Source of the DNA: JACRLV01 sp045863555
GTDB lineage: Bacteria; Planctomycetota; Phycisphaerae; UBA1845; Fen-1342
Assembly: GCA_045863555.1 (NCBI GenBank)
Contig: BTUU01000004.1
Coordinates: forward strand, 325,710 to 389,709
DNA length: 64,000 nucleotides
Direction: 5' to 3'
Shown: piece by piece, positions 1 through 8,347 of the stretch
How positions within the stretch are numbered: position 1 is the first letter of the stretch
Layout of the letters: every line of letters begins with the position of its first letter
The notes under the pieces: generated by a model
Database searches by the model: none
The model's input: the letters and a program-made list of their open reading frames with translations, nothing else
Told to the model about the DNA's origin: nothing
Program-made: the position numbers and the translations under genes

Positions 1-577
1 AATCGCGCTTTGGGTCGATCCACCAGGTGAGCCCGCCGTGTTCGGTTTTTGCCGTGACGACGTGGAGGCCGTCCTCGATTCGCTCGGTGTATTCGCGCGC
101 CGCCGGCTGCTCGCCCTGATCCCGCCAGAGTGTGTCATGAATATCGGCATAGGAAAGAAAGCAGGTAGCACCGAGCGAGCGGAAATCGGGAACATCACAG
201 TGCGGGTTGTCCTTCGTCGAATGGACTGCACTTGCCGTTCTCTGCATGAATGCCCAGCGCTCCCCGTCGCGCTTCAACGTGGGCAGGAAGGCAATTACCC
301 GCGCCCCTTCCTCCTCTGCGGTCTGTTGCGCGTTTTCTTCTGGTCCGCCCCGCAGGATGTCGATCAAATCCGGCCCCGCCATCCGCGCTGTGCGATAAAC
401 ACCGGCGGGCGGGCCGACGCCCGACTGCCGCCAAAAGTAGTCGACGGAACCGGTCTCCAACCTTTCCCGCGCCTTCTGGAAATTCTCGAGCGCCTGCGGC
501 CGCTGCTGGGCATGCGCAAGCGCCGAGAACGCCAGTGCCGTCAACACCCTCGGGAGGAATTGCGACGACAGCAGCAT
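1..577 (-). CDS. Secreted protein of unknown family, LolA-like in style, C-terminus beyond window
   Basis: The frame is open from an ATG at 577 to the window edge, 192 codons so far. The first 23 residues form a classical signal peptide (MLLSSQFLPRV, a hydrophobic stretch, then ALAHA before QQRP), so the product is exported. The mature part is mixed alpha/beta with motifs such as RWAFMQRTASAVHS and GLTWWIDPKRD; such beta-strand-rich ends are common in exported planctomycete proteins of outer-membrane-lipoprotein-sorting type, but no family is certain. It starts 17 bases after the stop of the upstream cysteine-rich gene, with GGAAGG as ribosome binding site, so the two are almost certainly co-transcribed. 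Overlapping ORFs in other frames are shadows. Confidence 0.7.
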   Translation of the reverse strand, partial: MLLSSQFLPRVLTALAFSALAHAQQRPQALENFQKARERLETGSVDYFWRQSGVGPPAGVYRTARMAGPDLIDILRGGPEENAQQTAEEEGARVIAFLPTLKRDGERWAFMQRTASAVHSTKDNPHCDVPDFRSLGATCFLSYADIHDTLWRDQGEQPAAREYTERIEDGLHVVTAKTEHGGLTWWIDPKRD

Positions 578-594
578 CCGAACACCGCCTTCCG

Positions 595-1023
595 TTAGAT
601 ATCGACGCAGCTACCAATGTCGCGCGGCTGCAGTTGATAGAATGTCGTCGTACTCTCATTGCCGGTTTGGGCACCCTTCTTGCATTTGTTCCCGGCGCAC
701 GGAAAAACGTCAGCCGCCGTGCAGTATACTTCGATTGAGCACGGGACCTCGTAATTCACTGCGTTGTCTCCTGAAGCAACCTGGTCCGCCTGCTGCTGGA
801 TAAAGCAAATCCAGACTGTTGCGGGGGAACCACAACTGTTATTCCCAAACGGCGGGCCCTGAATACAATCGCCGCATTGCCCGGTCGAACATCCGCTACA
901 TCCAGGTTGGCCGGTCTGACTCCAGTTTCCCCAGCAGACCACAGCGCGCGCGGAGGGCGTGACAAGCCCGAGAACGTACGACATCGCACCGAGAGTGATT
1001 GCAAGCAGCGCTACAGATTTCAT
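595..1023 (-). CDS. Small secreted cysteine-rich protein, unknown function
   Basis: The protein has 142 residues. Residues 1-27 are a signal peptide (MKSVALLAITLGAMSY, hydrophobic, ending SARA before VVCW). The mature part has about 14 cysteines in short spacings such as CSGCSTGQCGDC and CAGNKCKKG, which suggests disulphide bonding or metal binding outside the cytoplasm. No family was recognised. A strong ribosome binding site (AAGGAG) lies 6 bases before the ATG. It sits between the disrupted DUF1573 gene and the next exported protein, all on the minus strand, consistent with one operon for exported proteins. The IS insertion upstream probably has polar effects on it. Confidence 0.75.
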   Translation of the reverse strand: MKSVALLAITLGAMSYVLGLVTPSARAVVCWGNWSQTGQPGCSGCSTGQCGDCIQGPPFGNNSCGSPATVWICFIQQQADQVASGDNAVNYEVPCSIEVYCTAADVFPCAGNKCKKGAQTGNESTTTFYQLQPRDIGSCVDI

Positions 1024-1050
1024 TTGCTTCTCCTTCTGGAAAATCTCCGT

Positions 1051-1415
1051 TCAGAGAACAGATATCGGCACCCGCCGCATCCGCCCCAGCGAATCCGAGA
1101 CTTCAAGTCTCCCAGGTTCTGGAAACGCGACTCCGCTTGGATTACTCAACTGAACTGCGCCGTCCGCTTCGACGGTGACGTTGATGCTTGCCGGATGGAA
1201 CGTCGCCGACACGATCCGAACGCGCTCGCCTGTCCGGTCGAAGAATTCGATCCTCTGCGTTTTTGCTCCGAGTATTGTCGGTGCGACGGGTGAGCACTCA
1301 AGCTCGTGCACGGCCCGCAGCTTGACGAACACAACGCCGGACGGCTTGATTGGACTAGATGTTCGAACCGCCACCGATGCACTGTGAAGTCCCGGCGTTA
1401 TTACTCCGGCCACTA
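1051..1415 (-). pseudogene. DUF1573-type exported protein, 3' half separated by IS630 insertion
   Basis: This is the C-terminal part of the gene whose 5' half lies at 2499-3147. A GTG at 1413 makes it look like a 120-residue ORF, but removing the IS plus one TA copy joins the codons ..LLLIRTV directly to VAGVITPGLHS.. in frame. The region is beta-strand rich (VEADGAVQLS, GRLEVSDSLGRMRR) and resembles the outer immunoglobulin-like domain of DUF1573 proteins. It has no ribosome binding site of its own and is probably not translated as a stand-alone protein. Confidence 0.8.
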
Positions 1416-1431
1416 AGTATTGAACTTCTCA
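1416..1431 (+). repeat. IS630 terminal inverted repeat, left
   Basis: AGTATTGAACTTCT starts directly after the TA at 1414-1415 and matches the inward-read right end at 2498. Confidence 0.8.
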
Positions 1432-2460
1432 TGCCGCGGCATACTGCACAGCTTGGGCCTGGAAGTAGCTCTTGACGATGTTGCGGCGGCGCTGCGTGCC
1501 GCGTAGGTACGCTTCGACATTGGCGATCAGCTCGGCTTGGGTGGCGGGCCGCTGGCGGCCGACGGCGTTGGTCTTGACGTCGTTGTTGAGATACTCGTCC
1601 GGGTTCAGGTCCGGGCTGTAACCCGGCAGGAAGAACAGGCGGATGCGATGACGGTTGGCGTCCAGCCATTGGCGCGCCGCGGCGGAGCGGTGCACCGGAT
1701 GACGATCGACGATCAGGAAGATCTTGCGCCGCCGCTGACGCAGCAGACGCTGGCAGAATTGGATGAACACCTCGGCCGTGAAGCGCCGGCTGAAGAGCAT
1801 GAAGCACAGCACGCCCAGATTCGTCAGGCTCGACATCATGTTGCAGCCGAAGCGCTGGCCCGTACCCGGAATCACCGGCGTGATGCCGCGCCGCCCGTAG
1901 CTGCGGCCGGCCTGGTGGTCGCTGCGCGCGCCCATCTGGTCGCCCCAGTGAATCTCGGCCTTTTCGTCCTTGGCCTGCTGGGCGATGGCCGGGTATTCCT
2001 CTTCTTTCCAGCGCTTGACTGCCGCCGGATCGCGCTCGTACGCGCGGCGCAGCGGCTTCTGCGGCGTGAAGCCCCAGCGTTTCAGATAGCGGCCCGCCGT
2101 CCGCACCGAAATGCGCAGGCCGCTGCGCTGCGCGATCAGGTCGCGCACCGCCTCGCGCGTCCAGAGCGCAAAGGGCAGCTTGAGCTGATCCGGCGTGCGG
2201 TCGCTGATCATCTTGACGATCGTCGCCGCCTGATGCGCGGGCAGCCGCGGTTCCGGCGGGCGACCGCGCTTGCGCGCGCGCAGCGAGCGAACGTTGCCGA
2301 GCGCTACCGTGCGGCGCCAGTAGAACACCGCGGTCCGCGAAACGCCGAACGTCCGCGCCGCGACGGCCGGCTTCATGCCGCCGCGAATGGCCTCGATCAC
2401 TCGAATCCGCAGCGCTTCCTGCGCCTCGGCCGACAACTTGCGCGCATCCTTGCTTGGCAT
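1429..2460 (-). CDS. IS630-family transposase
   Basis: The protein has 343 residues, a usual length for the family. The N-terminus carries a helix-turn-helix (AARTFGVSRTAVFYWRR, about residues 34-50), then a winged-helix part (LRISVRTAGRYLKRWG). The C-terminal half is the DDE catalytic domain: IHWGDQMG (first Asp), LIVDRHPVHRS (second Asp, in place of the more usual DNxxxH) and LPGYSPDLNPDE (third acidic position). It catalyses cut-and-paste transposition into TA. A longer overlapping frame (1355-2494) runs through the same DNA but lacks these motifs. The ATG at 2460 follows the right terminal repeat closely. Confidence 0.9.
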   Translation of the reverse strand: MPSKDARKLSAEAQEALRIRVIEAIRGGMKPAVAARTFGVSRTAVFYWRRTVALGNVRSLRARKRGRPPEPRLPAHQAATIVKMISDRTPDQLKLPFALWTREAVRDLIAQRSGLRISVRTAGRYLKRWGFTPQKPLRRAYERDPAAVKRWKEEEYPAIAQQAKDEKAEIHWGDQMGARSDHQAGRSYGRRGITPVIPGTGQRFGCNMMSSLTNLGVLCFMLFSRRFTAEVFIQFCQRLLRQRRRKIFLIVDRHPVHRSAAARQWLDANRHRIRLFFLPGYSPDLNPDEYLNNDVKTNAVGRQRPATQAELIANVEAYLRGTQRRRNIVKSYFQAQAVQYAAA

Positions 2461-2482
2461 GCAGGCAGTATACCCGATCTTT

Positions 2483-2498
2483 AGAATAGTTCAATATT
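2483..2498 (-). repeat. IS630 terminal inverted repeat, right
   Basis: Read on the minus strand from 2498 it begins AATATTGAACTATTCT, pairing with the left end; TA follows outside at 2499-2500. Confidence 0.8.
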
Positions 2499-3147
2499 TA
2501 CTGTCCTGATTAATAAGAGATCTTTCCGGATCGTAACCAAAATGTCCCACCTACCGGAGCCCCCGCTGCCGGAAACGCGCGTAGCGAGCCAAGGAACGCC
2601 GGGATCATCGACCGAAAGCAGTTGGTCCGCGTCGGACGAAAATACTACAAAACTCGTTAGCGCGGGATCGCCGGCATCAAACACTACGTCACCAAGCTCA
2701 AGTACCGCGGGCAGGAGCGACCAGGTTCCCTCGACAAACACATCGACATCTGACGACCAGCTGCGCGACGCATCATCAAGCAGCGTGATACGTCGCCGCT
2801 TTGGGCCCGGGTTCACTTCGGTCTTTAGTACCGCTTCAAGCGACAGGTGCTCGTTCGGAGCGAGGGACACACCCCGATATCGGCTCTCCTCGATTACCGT
2901 GCATTCACACGATGATTGTATCGATTGAACTGTGATTGGAGAATCGCCATTGATAAACGTCAACTGAAAGGGGACTTCCGAGTTCCAGAGATGGCGACCG
3001 AGATCGATCGTTGCGGGGAAAAACCCGCCCTTCGCTTGTGTGAGAGTCGCGTTGGGGGGGGGGGGGGACTCGCCGCGTGCCTGCGTAGAAACCGACGGTG
3101 CAAACGACAAGGAGTAGCATCGTAACTAGGACACCGCGGATCGTCAT
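2499..3147 (-). pseudogene. DUF1573-type exported protein, 5' half (frameshifted signal anchor plus domain)
   Basis: An ATG at 3147 with GGAGAG 7 bases upstream opens a frame coding for an N-terminal membrane anchor (VLVTMLLLVVCTVGFYAG). After a run of 14 C on the coding strand (G at 3054-3067) the conserved DUF1573 domain continues in a different frame: NATLTQAKGGFFPATIDLG, then IQSSCECTV and PGPKRRRITL. A tract of 13 or 16 C would fuse the anchor to the domain. With 13 C and without the IS the whole gene is exactly 337 codons. The N-terminus could therefore be phase variable, mutated or mis-sequenced. A shorter ATG at 3110 would give a leaderless protein. Confidence 0.8.
3054..3067. repeat. 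Homopolymer of 14 G (C on the coding strand)
   Basis: A single-base run of 14 lies between the signal-anchor codons and the DUF1573 domain. It is the longest mononucleotide run noticed in the window, and its length sets whether the anchor and domain are in frame. Confidence 0.95.
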
Positions 3148-3906
3148 AGGACACTCTCCACGACCGGTAGGGGCACGCTATTCGATCGCGGTGATATCTG
3201 TCAATAGAAAAATGCGTCCGGCTCAAAAAAAGTCGGGGCCTCTTCCCGGAGTTCTGCAGAATGGGCGCAGCGCACCGTTCGCGCTACATAGGAATGCGCT
3301 CCCTAATGGTGGGCGACACCCCGACGGTTTGGCGGGTGGCATGGCACCCGAGCCACGGCACACCTGCCCTCATGGGCGTCTCCTCGATGTGAACGCCCGA
3401 TCACACAATCTAAGACGCCGGGTCGTGGATTGCTCGCGAATTATGTCGCCATGCAGGTCGGCAGGGCGGCGGCGGGCGCAGAGTCTACTCCGAAACCAGC
3501 TCGAGTCCGTCGTGGGCCATGAACATGTTCGGCGGCAGTTCCGCCTCGGTCTGGGCGTGGGCGAGTTCGTGGGCGATGTGGGTGAAGAAGGTGCGGGCTG
3601 CGGGAGCGAGGCGAACGTGATGCACCGTGGGCACGGTCGGAGGAGGTTGCGTACATGCCGAGCGGAACCGTGGCCACGCGAACAGCCGTGGCCACGGCAC
3701 CCGGCCATTTCACGGCACGTGAGCCAGCCTTTCAGGGTCCGACGCGTGTTCCGCCGCGGACCAACCGCTCCGACAGAAAAAAGTTCCCGCCGGCGCGTCC
3801 AAAACGCGCGCCTCTGACGCCTATATGACCTCGAGCAAGGGCCGGTCCCGCGCGGGGGCCGGCTTGCCGGTTACGCCGGCCGAGTGGATCGGCCAGGAGG
3901 TTATGC
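3148..3906. other. Gene-poor region between the broken operon and the RTX protein
   Basis: There is no full-length gene here. It contains the promoter side of the minus-strand operon near 3148-3220, a patch of short palindrome-rich sequence at about 3300-3380 and 3670-3720 (CCGTGGCCACGGCACCC and GGTGGC..GCACCC motifs) and a gene remnant at 3485-3622. The longer ORFs across it have no recognisable content. Confidence 0.6.
3485..3622 (-). pseudogene. C-terminal remnant of an MBL-fold (PhnP-like) hydrolase
   Basis: About 45 codons ending at 3485 read HHVRLAPAARTFFTHIAHEL followed by AHAQTEAELPPNMFMAHDGLEL. This matches the end of PhnP-like metallo-beta-lactamase-fold phosphodiesterases (pattern TxLTHxxHxLxHxxTExxLPxxxxxAxDGLxl). 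The usual N-terminal 200 residues with the HxHxDH site are absent upstream, where the frame holds no similar sequence. It is therefore a decayed fragment. A short ORF from 3700 covers it, but its first 26 residues look random. Confidence 0.6.
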
Positions 3907-5781
3907 ATGAGCGCCAGGTGGTTTTTGACGATCGGAGTCGTTGTGTGGGCCGCGAGCGCCCCTGTCTGGGGGCAGCCGACGGATCCACGCGGGGCGTGCG
4001 TCGGTGACATCGACGAGGACGGACAGGTGGGCCTGTACGACCTGTCGACGCTGCTGGCATCGTTCGGGACGTGCGCCGGGGACGCCGCGTTCGATTCGAG
4101 GACCGACTTGACCGAGGACGGGTGCGTCAGCCTGCCGGATCTGGCGACAATGCTGGCGAACTACGGGGCGCTGTGCCTCGAGATCACGGCGCAGTTCCGG
4201 GATGGAGTCCTGACGGTGACCGGGAGCGAGGCCGACAACGTGATCGTGGTCAGTCGCGACGCGGCCGGGAACATCCTCGTGAACGGCGGGGCTGTGCCGA
4301 TTTCGTGGGGGCCGGCGACGATTTCCAATACGACGCTGATCCGGATGCTGGGCCTGGCGGGCAATGACGAGCTGCGGCTCGACGAGGCCAACGGACCGCT
4401 GCCGCGGGCCGAGATCTTCGGCGGGGAAGGGGCGGATCAGCTCGTCGGGGGCTCGGGCGATGACCGGCTCGACGGCGACCAGGGCGCTGACAGCATGGCG
4501 GGCGGCGGCGGCGCCGATACGCTGGTCTGGGACCCGGGCGACGGCAGCGACGTCGTTGAGGGTGGGGCCGGCGAGGACACGCTGCTGTTCAATGGTGCGG
4601 GCGCGGCCGAGACCGTCGAGATTTCCGCGAACGGCTCGCGGGTGCGGTTCTTCCGTAACCCCGGCAACATCGTCATGGACTGCGACGACGTCGAGCAGGT
4701 GAGCTTCAACGCGCTGGGCGGGGCTGACAATATCACCGTCGGCGACATGAGCGGCACTGACCTCACGTCCGTCGCGCTCGACCTGGGCACGGGCGGCGCC
4801 GGCGACGGCGCGGCCGACACGGTCACCGTCAACGGCACGCAGGGCGACGACGTCTTCGGCGCCTTCGGCGACGCGGGCGGCGTCACGGTGTTCGGCGTGC
4901 AGGCGGCCGTCAGCATCCTGTTCGCGGAACCTGCCGGTGATCGGCTGACGCTTAACGGGCTCGGCGGCGACGACGTGGTCGATGCGTCGAGCCTTGAAGC
5001 CGACGCGATCGCGCTCACGATCAACGGCGGACTCGGCGATGACGTGATGCTCGGCAGCGAGGGCAATGACACGATCTTCGGCGGCGACGGCGCGGACCTC
5101 GGGCTGATGGGCGCCGGCGACGACACGTTCACCTGGAACCCCGGCGATGACAACGACACGATCGAAGGCCAGAGCGGGCACGACACGATGCTCTTCAACG
5201 GCGCGAACGTCAGCGAGGTCGTGAATATCTTCGCCAATGGCGGGCGGGTCCTCTTCACCCGGAATGTCGCCAGCGTCGTGATGGATTGCAACGACGTCGA
5301 GCGGATGGATTTCAATGCCCTGGGCGGCACTGACCAGGTCATCGTGAACGATCTCTCCGGCACCGACGTCACCGAAGTGCGCGTCGACCTCGGCAGCCCG
5401 GCGGACTCCGGGACCGGCGATGGCCAGCCCGACACGGTCACGGTCAACGCGACCAGCGGCGACGACGTGGTCGTGATCGCGGGCGATGCGGCGGGGACGA
5501 GCGTATTCGGCCTCGCTGCCCAGGTGCAGATCACCGGGAGTGAAGCCGCGAACGATCGCGTTGTCATCAATGCGCTGGCGGGCGACGACGCCGTCGACGC
5601 CTCGGGGCTCGGGGCGGACGCGATCGGCCTGACGATCGACGGCGGCGACGACAATGACGTGCTGATCGGCGGCGACGGGGCTGACGTGATCTTCGGCGGC
5701 AATGGCGACGATGTGCTGATCGGCGGGCCCGGCGTCGACACGCTGGACGGCGGTCCGGGAGATAACGTCGTCATTCAGTAA
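3907..5781 (+). CDS. Secreted calcium-binding protein: dockerin-like EF-hands plus RTX repeats
   Basis: The protein has 624 residues. Residues 1-22 are a signal peptide (MSARWFLTIGVVVWAASAPVWG before QPT). Two dockerin/EF-hand-like calcium loops follow (DIDEDGQVGLYDLSTLLASF, then DLTEDGCVSLPDLATMLANY). Three blocks of RTX nonapeptides (GGxGxDxLx) lie at about residues 165-215, 375-428 and 576-621. Between them a segment of about 205 residues occurs twice (NIVMDCDDVEQ.. and SVVMDCNDVER..), so the protein grew by tandem duplication. The start is set by AGGAGG 6 bases upstream. It is probably exported by Sec and then possibly by the type II system encoded at 16560-26041; binding partner unknown. 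Confidence 0.9.
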   Translation: MSARWFLTIGVVVWAASAPVWGQPTDPRGACVGDIDEDGQVGLYDLSTLLASFGTCAGDAAFDSRTDLTEDGCVSLPDLATMLANYGALCLEITAQFRDGVLTVTGSEADNVIVVSRDAAGNILVNGGAVPISWGPATISNTTLIRMLGLAGNDELRLDEANGPLPRAEIFGGEGADQLVGGSGDDRLDGDQGADSMAGGGGADTLVWDPGDGSDVVEGGAGEDTLLFNGAGAAETVEISANGSRVRFFRNPGNIVMDCDDVEQVSFNALGGADNITVGDMSGTDLTSVALDLGTGGAGDGAADTVTVNGTQGDDVFGAFGDAGGVTVFGVQAAVSILFAEPAGDRLTLNGLGGDDVVDASSLEADAIALTINGGLGDDVMLGSEGNDTIFGGDGADLGLMGAGDDTFTWNPGDDNDTIEGQSGHDTMLFNGANVSEVVNIFANGGRVLFTRNVASVVMDCNDVERMDFNALGGTDQVIVNDLSGTDVTEVRVDLGSPADSGTGDGQPDTVTVNATSGDDVVVIAGDAAGTSVFGLAAQVQITGSEAANDRVVINALAGDDAVDASGLGADAIGLTIDGGDDNDVLIGGDGADVIFGGNGDDVLIGGPGVDTLDGGPGDNVVIQ

Positions 5782-5989
5782 CGAATCGGTTTGGATCGGG
5801 AAATCGCGGGTGCCGTCGCTCCAACCGGAGCGGCGGCACTTTCTGTTGGAGGGCGCGGGCGGCTGGCCGGACGCCTGGTGCGGTGCGCCCGCCCCCAGAA
5901 CCGTCCTCCCGGCCAGGCGATCTCCCAGTCCCCCCCAAATTCCGTTCGCCCGTTACGATGTGCGGCGCTTCACCACGCGCGGAGCTGGC

Positions 5990-6607
5990 TTGGCGACTCG
6001 GAAACCCATCATCGGCATCGTCGGCGGGATCGGCGCGGGGAAATCGGCCGTGGCGGATGCGTTCGCGTCGCTGGGGTGCCTGGTCATCGCGTCTGATGAG
6101 GCCAACCGGGAGATCCTGGACCGGCCGGAGGTGGCCGGGCGGCTTCGGGGCTGGTGGGGTGAGCGGGTGCTGGGTCCGGATGGACGGGTAAACCGGAAAG
6201 CGGTTGCGGAAATCGTGTTCGCCGACGCCGGGGAGCGGCGGCGGCTGGAATCCTTGACGCACCCCTTGATTGCGGCCCACCGCGCGGCTATGATTCTGGC
6301 AGGTTTGGACGATCCAGCGGTCGTAGCCATCATTCTTGACTCCCCGCTCCTGTTCGAGAGCCGCCTCGATACCCAATGTGACAGGGTCGTGTTTGTGGAG
6401 GCGAGCGAGGCGCAGCGTTTTGAACGCCTGCGGCGGTCCCGGGGGTGGGACGAGGCGGAATTCCGTCGGCGCGAGGCCAGCCAGCTTCCCGTCGACGAGA
6501 AACGCCGGCGGTCGGGGTATGTCATCCGGAATGAATCCACCATGGACGATCTCCGGAAGGCCGTTGCGGACGTTTTGAATCGAATTCGCATGGAGTTGTC
6601 ACCCTGA
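5990..6607 (+). CDS. coaE: Dephospho-CoA kinase
   Basis: It phosphorylates the 3'-hydroxyl of dephospho-CoA, the last step of coenzyme A synthesis in the cytoplasm. The P-loop is GGIGAGKS at residues 12-19. Further family motifs are DEANREIL, the THPLI segment and DSPLLFES. From a TTG at 5990 (GGAG 5 bases upstream) the protein has 205 residues, the normal length. An upstream start at 5810 would add 60 residues of unlikely sequence and is rejected. It stands alone between the RTX gene and rho. Confidence 0.9.
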   Translation: MATRKPIIGIVGGIGAGKSAVADAFASLGCLVIASDEANREILDRPEVAGRLRGWWGERVLGPDGRVNRKAVAEIVFADAGERRRLESLTHPLIAAHRAAMILAGLDDPAVVAIILDSPLLFESRLDTQCDRVVFVEASEAQRFERLRRSRGWDEAEFRRREASQLPVDEKRRRSGYVIRNESTMDDLRKAVADVLNRIRMELSP

Positions 6608-6751
6608 GTTTCCCGCCTGCGTCGAATGGATCGGATTCCGTCGGCGTCGGCATAGCAGCGTCGGGCCGGTGGCCGCCGGCGGGCGCATTCAACCACGCGA
6701 GTCAGGCTGCCCGCATTCGCCGCAGTCATTCGTGATTCTGGAGTTGTTCTC

Positions 6752-8281
6752 ATGGCCAAGGCACAGTCGCCGCGCACGCGCACCAAGAAAAAGTTGCAGG
6801 ACGTCATCGACAGCATCCCCGAGGAAGGCGACAGCCCCGTCGAGGCCGCCGAGGCCGGGGACGAGGAGGCGACCTCCAAGTTCGTCGAGACCGAGTCCGT
6901 CGCCCCACCGCCCGCCAAGGCCCCGGCCGCGCCGGTCGCGCCCGCCGACGACGAGGCCGGCAAGGCGGCCGTCGAGCCGGCGATCGACCGCGACACGCAC
7001 GACAAGTACGAGCGCGTGAAGCGCGGCGAGCTGTACATCACCGATCTTCAGAAGATGACCGTGCACGAGCTGCACGAACTCGCAAAGGGCGAGAACATCG
7101 AGGAATACGCGGGTCTGCCCAAGCAGGACCTGATCTTTCAGATCCTGAAGCGGCGGATCAACCGCGAGGGGCTGCTTTACGGCGAGGGCGTGCTGGAGAT
7201 TCTGCCGGACGGCTTCGGGTTCCTGCGCAGCCCGGAGTACAACTACCTCCCCTGCCCGGATGACATCTATGTGAGCCCGTCGCAGATCCGGCGCTTCGGC
7301 CTGAAGAACGGCCACGTCGTCGCGGGGCAGATCCGGCCGCCGAAGGAGAGCGAGCGGTACTTCGCGCTGCTGCGGGTCGAGGCGATCAACTTCCAGAGCC
7401 CCGAGGCGGTCACCGAGAAGACGAACTTTGAGGATCTGACGCCGCTGCACCCGAACCGGCGGCTGTTCCTCGAGACGGTGAAGGCCGAGACGAACATGCG
7501 CATCGTGGACATCGTGACGCCGATCGGCTTCGGCCAGCGCATGCTGATCGTCGCCCCGCCGCGCACGGGCAAGACGGTGCTGCTCCAGAAGATGGCCAAC
7601 GCCGTGACGACGAACCACCCCGATTCGAAGGTCATCATCCTGCTGATCGATGAGCGGCCGGAAGAAGTGACGGAAATGCAGCGTCACACGAAGGCCGAGG
7701 TCATCAGTTCGACGTTTGACGAGCCGGCGAGCCGGCACGTGCAGGTCGCGGAGATGGTGATCGACAAGGCCAAGCGGCTGGTCGAGTATGGCCATGACGT
7801 CGTAATCCTGCTTGACTCGATCACGCGTCTGGCGCGGGCGTACAACACGGAGATGCCGCACTCGGGCAAGATCCTGACGGGCGGTGTGGACGCGAACGCC
7901 TTGCAGAAGCCCAAGCGGTTCTTCGGCGCGGCCCGGAACATTGAAGAGGGCGGCAGCCTGACGATCATCGGCACGGCGCTGGTCGACACGGGCTCGAAGA
8001 TGGACGAAGTCATCTTCGAAGAGTTCAAGGGCACGGGCAACAGCGAACTGCACCTCGACCGGCGCCTGGTCGACAAGCGCATCTGGCCGGCGATCAACAT
8101 CGCCGCGTCGGGCACGCGCAAGGAAGAGCTGCTGCTCGATCCGAAGGAGCTTGAGAAGGTCTACATGCTCCGCCGCGTGCTGAGCGATATGAACCCGGTC
8201 GAGGCGGTCGAGCTGCTGCGGAACCGGCTGGAGAAGACGGAGACGAACGGCATCTTTTTGATGACGATGAATCTGTCGTAG
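6752..8281 (+). CDS. rho: Transcription termination factor Rho
   Basis: This hexameric RNA helicase ends transcription at Rho-dependent sites. It has 509 residues against 419 in E. coli. The extra part is an N-terminal acidic, Ala/Pro-rich tail (residues 1-95). The Rho N-domain follows (ITDLQKMTVHELHELAKG), then the cold-shock RNA-binding domain with GFGFLRSPEYNY (about 150-165), and the RecA-like ATPase with Walker A APPRTGKT (about 267-274), Walker B VVILLDSITRLARAYN, and the Q- and R-loop region GGVDANALQKPKRFFGAARN. N-terminal extensions of this kind are common in high-GC bacteria. It is monocistronic here. Confidence 0.97.
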   Translation: MAKAQSPRTRTKKKLQDVIDSIPEEGDSPVEAAEAGDEEATSKFVETESVAPPPAKAPAAPVAPADDEAGKAAVEPAIDRDTHDKYERVKRGELYITDLQKMTVHELHELAKGENIEEYAGLPKQDLIFQILKRRINREGLLYGEGVLEILPDGFGFLRSPEYNYLPCPDDIYVSPSQIRRFGLKNGHVVAGQIRPPKESERYFALLRVEAINFQSPEAVTEKTNFEDLTPLHPNRRLFLETVKAETNMRIVDIVTPIGFGQRMLIVAPPRTGKTVLLQKMANAVTTNHPDSKVIILLIDERPEEVTEMQRHTKAEVISSTFDEPASRHVQVAEMVIDKAKRLVEYGHDVVILLDSITRLARAYNTEMPHSGKILTGGVDANALQKPKRFFGAARNIEEGGSLTIIGTALVDTGSKMDEVIFEEFKGTGNSELHLDRRLVDKRIWPAINIAASGTRKEELLLDPKELEKVYMLRRVLSDMNPVEAVELLRNRLEKTETNGIFLMTMNLS

Positions 8282-8301
8282 TGAGACGGGCCGCACCGAG
8301 G

Positions 8302-8328
8302 GTGGGGCGGGCATCCCTGCCCGCCCAC
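8302..8328. repeat. GC hairpin after rho, REP-like
   Basis: GTGGGGCGGGC (8302-8312) pairs with GCCCGCCCAC (8319-8328) across a six-base loop, with one bulged G. There is no T-tract, so it is not a standard intrinsic terminator. Related GTGGG/CCCAC palindromes occur at 61935-61987 and near 62619-62735. Confidence 0.6.
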
Positions 8329-8347
8329 GTGTCCGTCGGAACTGACG

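Larger units (their letters stand above)
1416..2498 (-). mobile_element. IS630-family insertion sequence, 1083 bp, TA target duplication
   Basis: The element is bounded by imperfect terminal inverted repeats: left AGTATTGAACTTCT (from 1416) and right, read inward from 2498, AATATTGAACTATTCT, sharing 10 of the first 11 bases. A TA dinucleotide flanks each end (1414-1415 and 2499-2500), the target duplication expected for the IS630/Tc1-mariner group. One transposase gene fills the element on the minus strand. It sits inside a DUF1573 gene, and exact removal with one TA restores that frame. Both ends and the single ORF look intact, so the copy may be recent and active. Confidence 0.9.

Noticed and set aside
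1537..2484. 315-codon ORF on the plus strand of the IS
   Set aside because: It is antisense to the transposase, which has the helix-turn-helix and DDE motifs.
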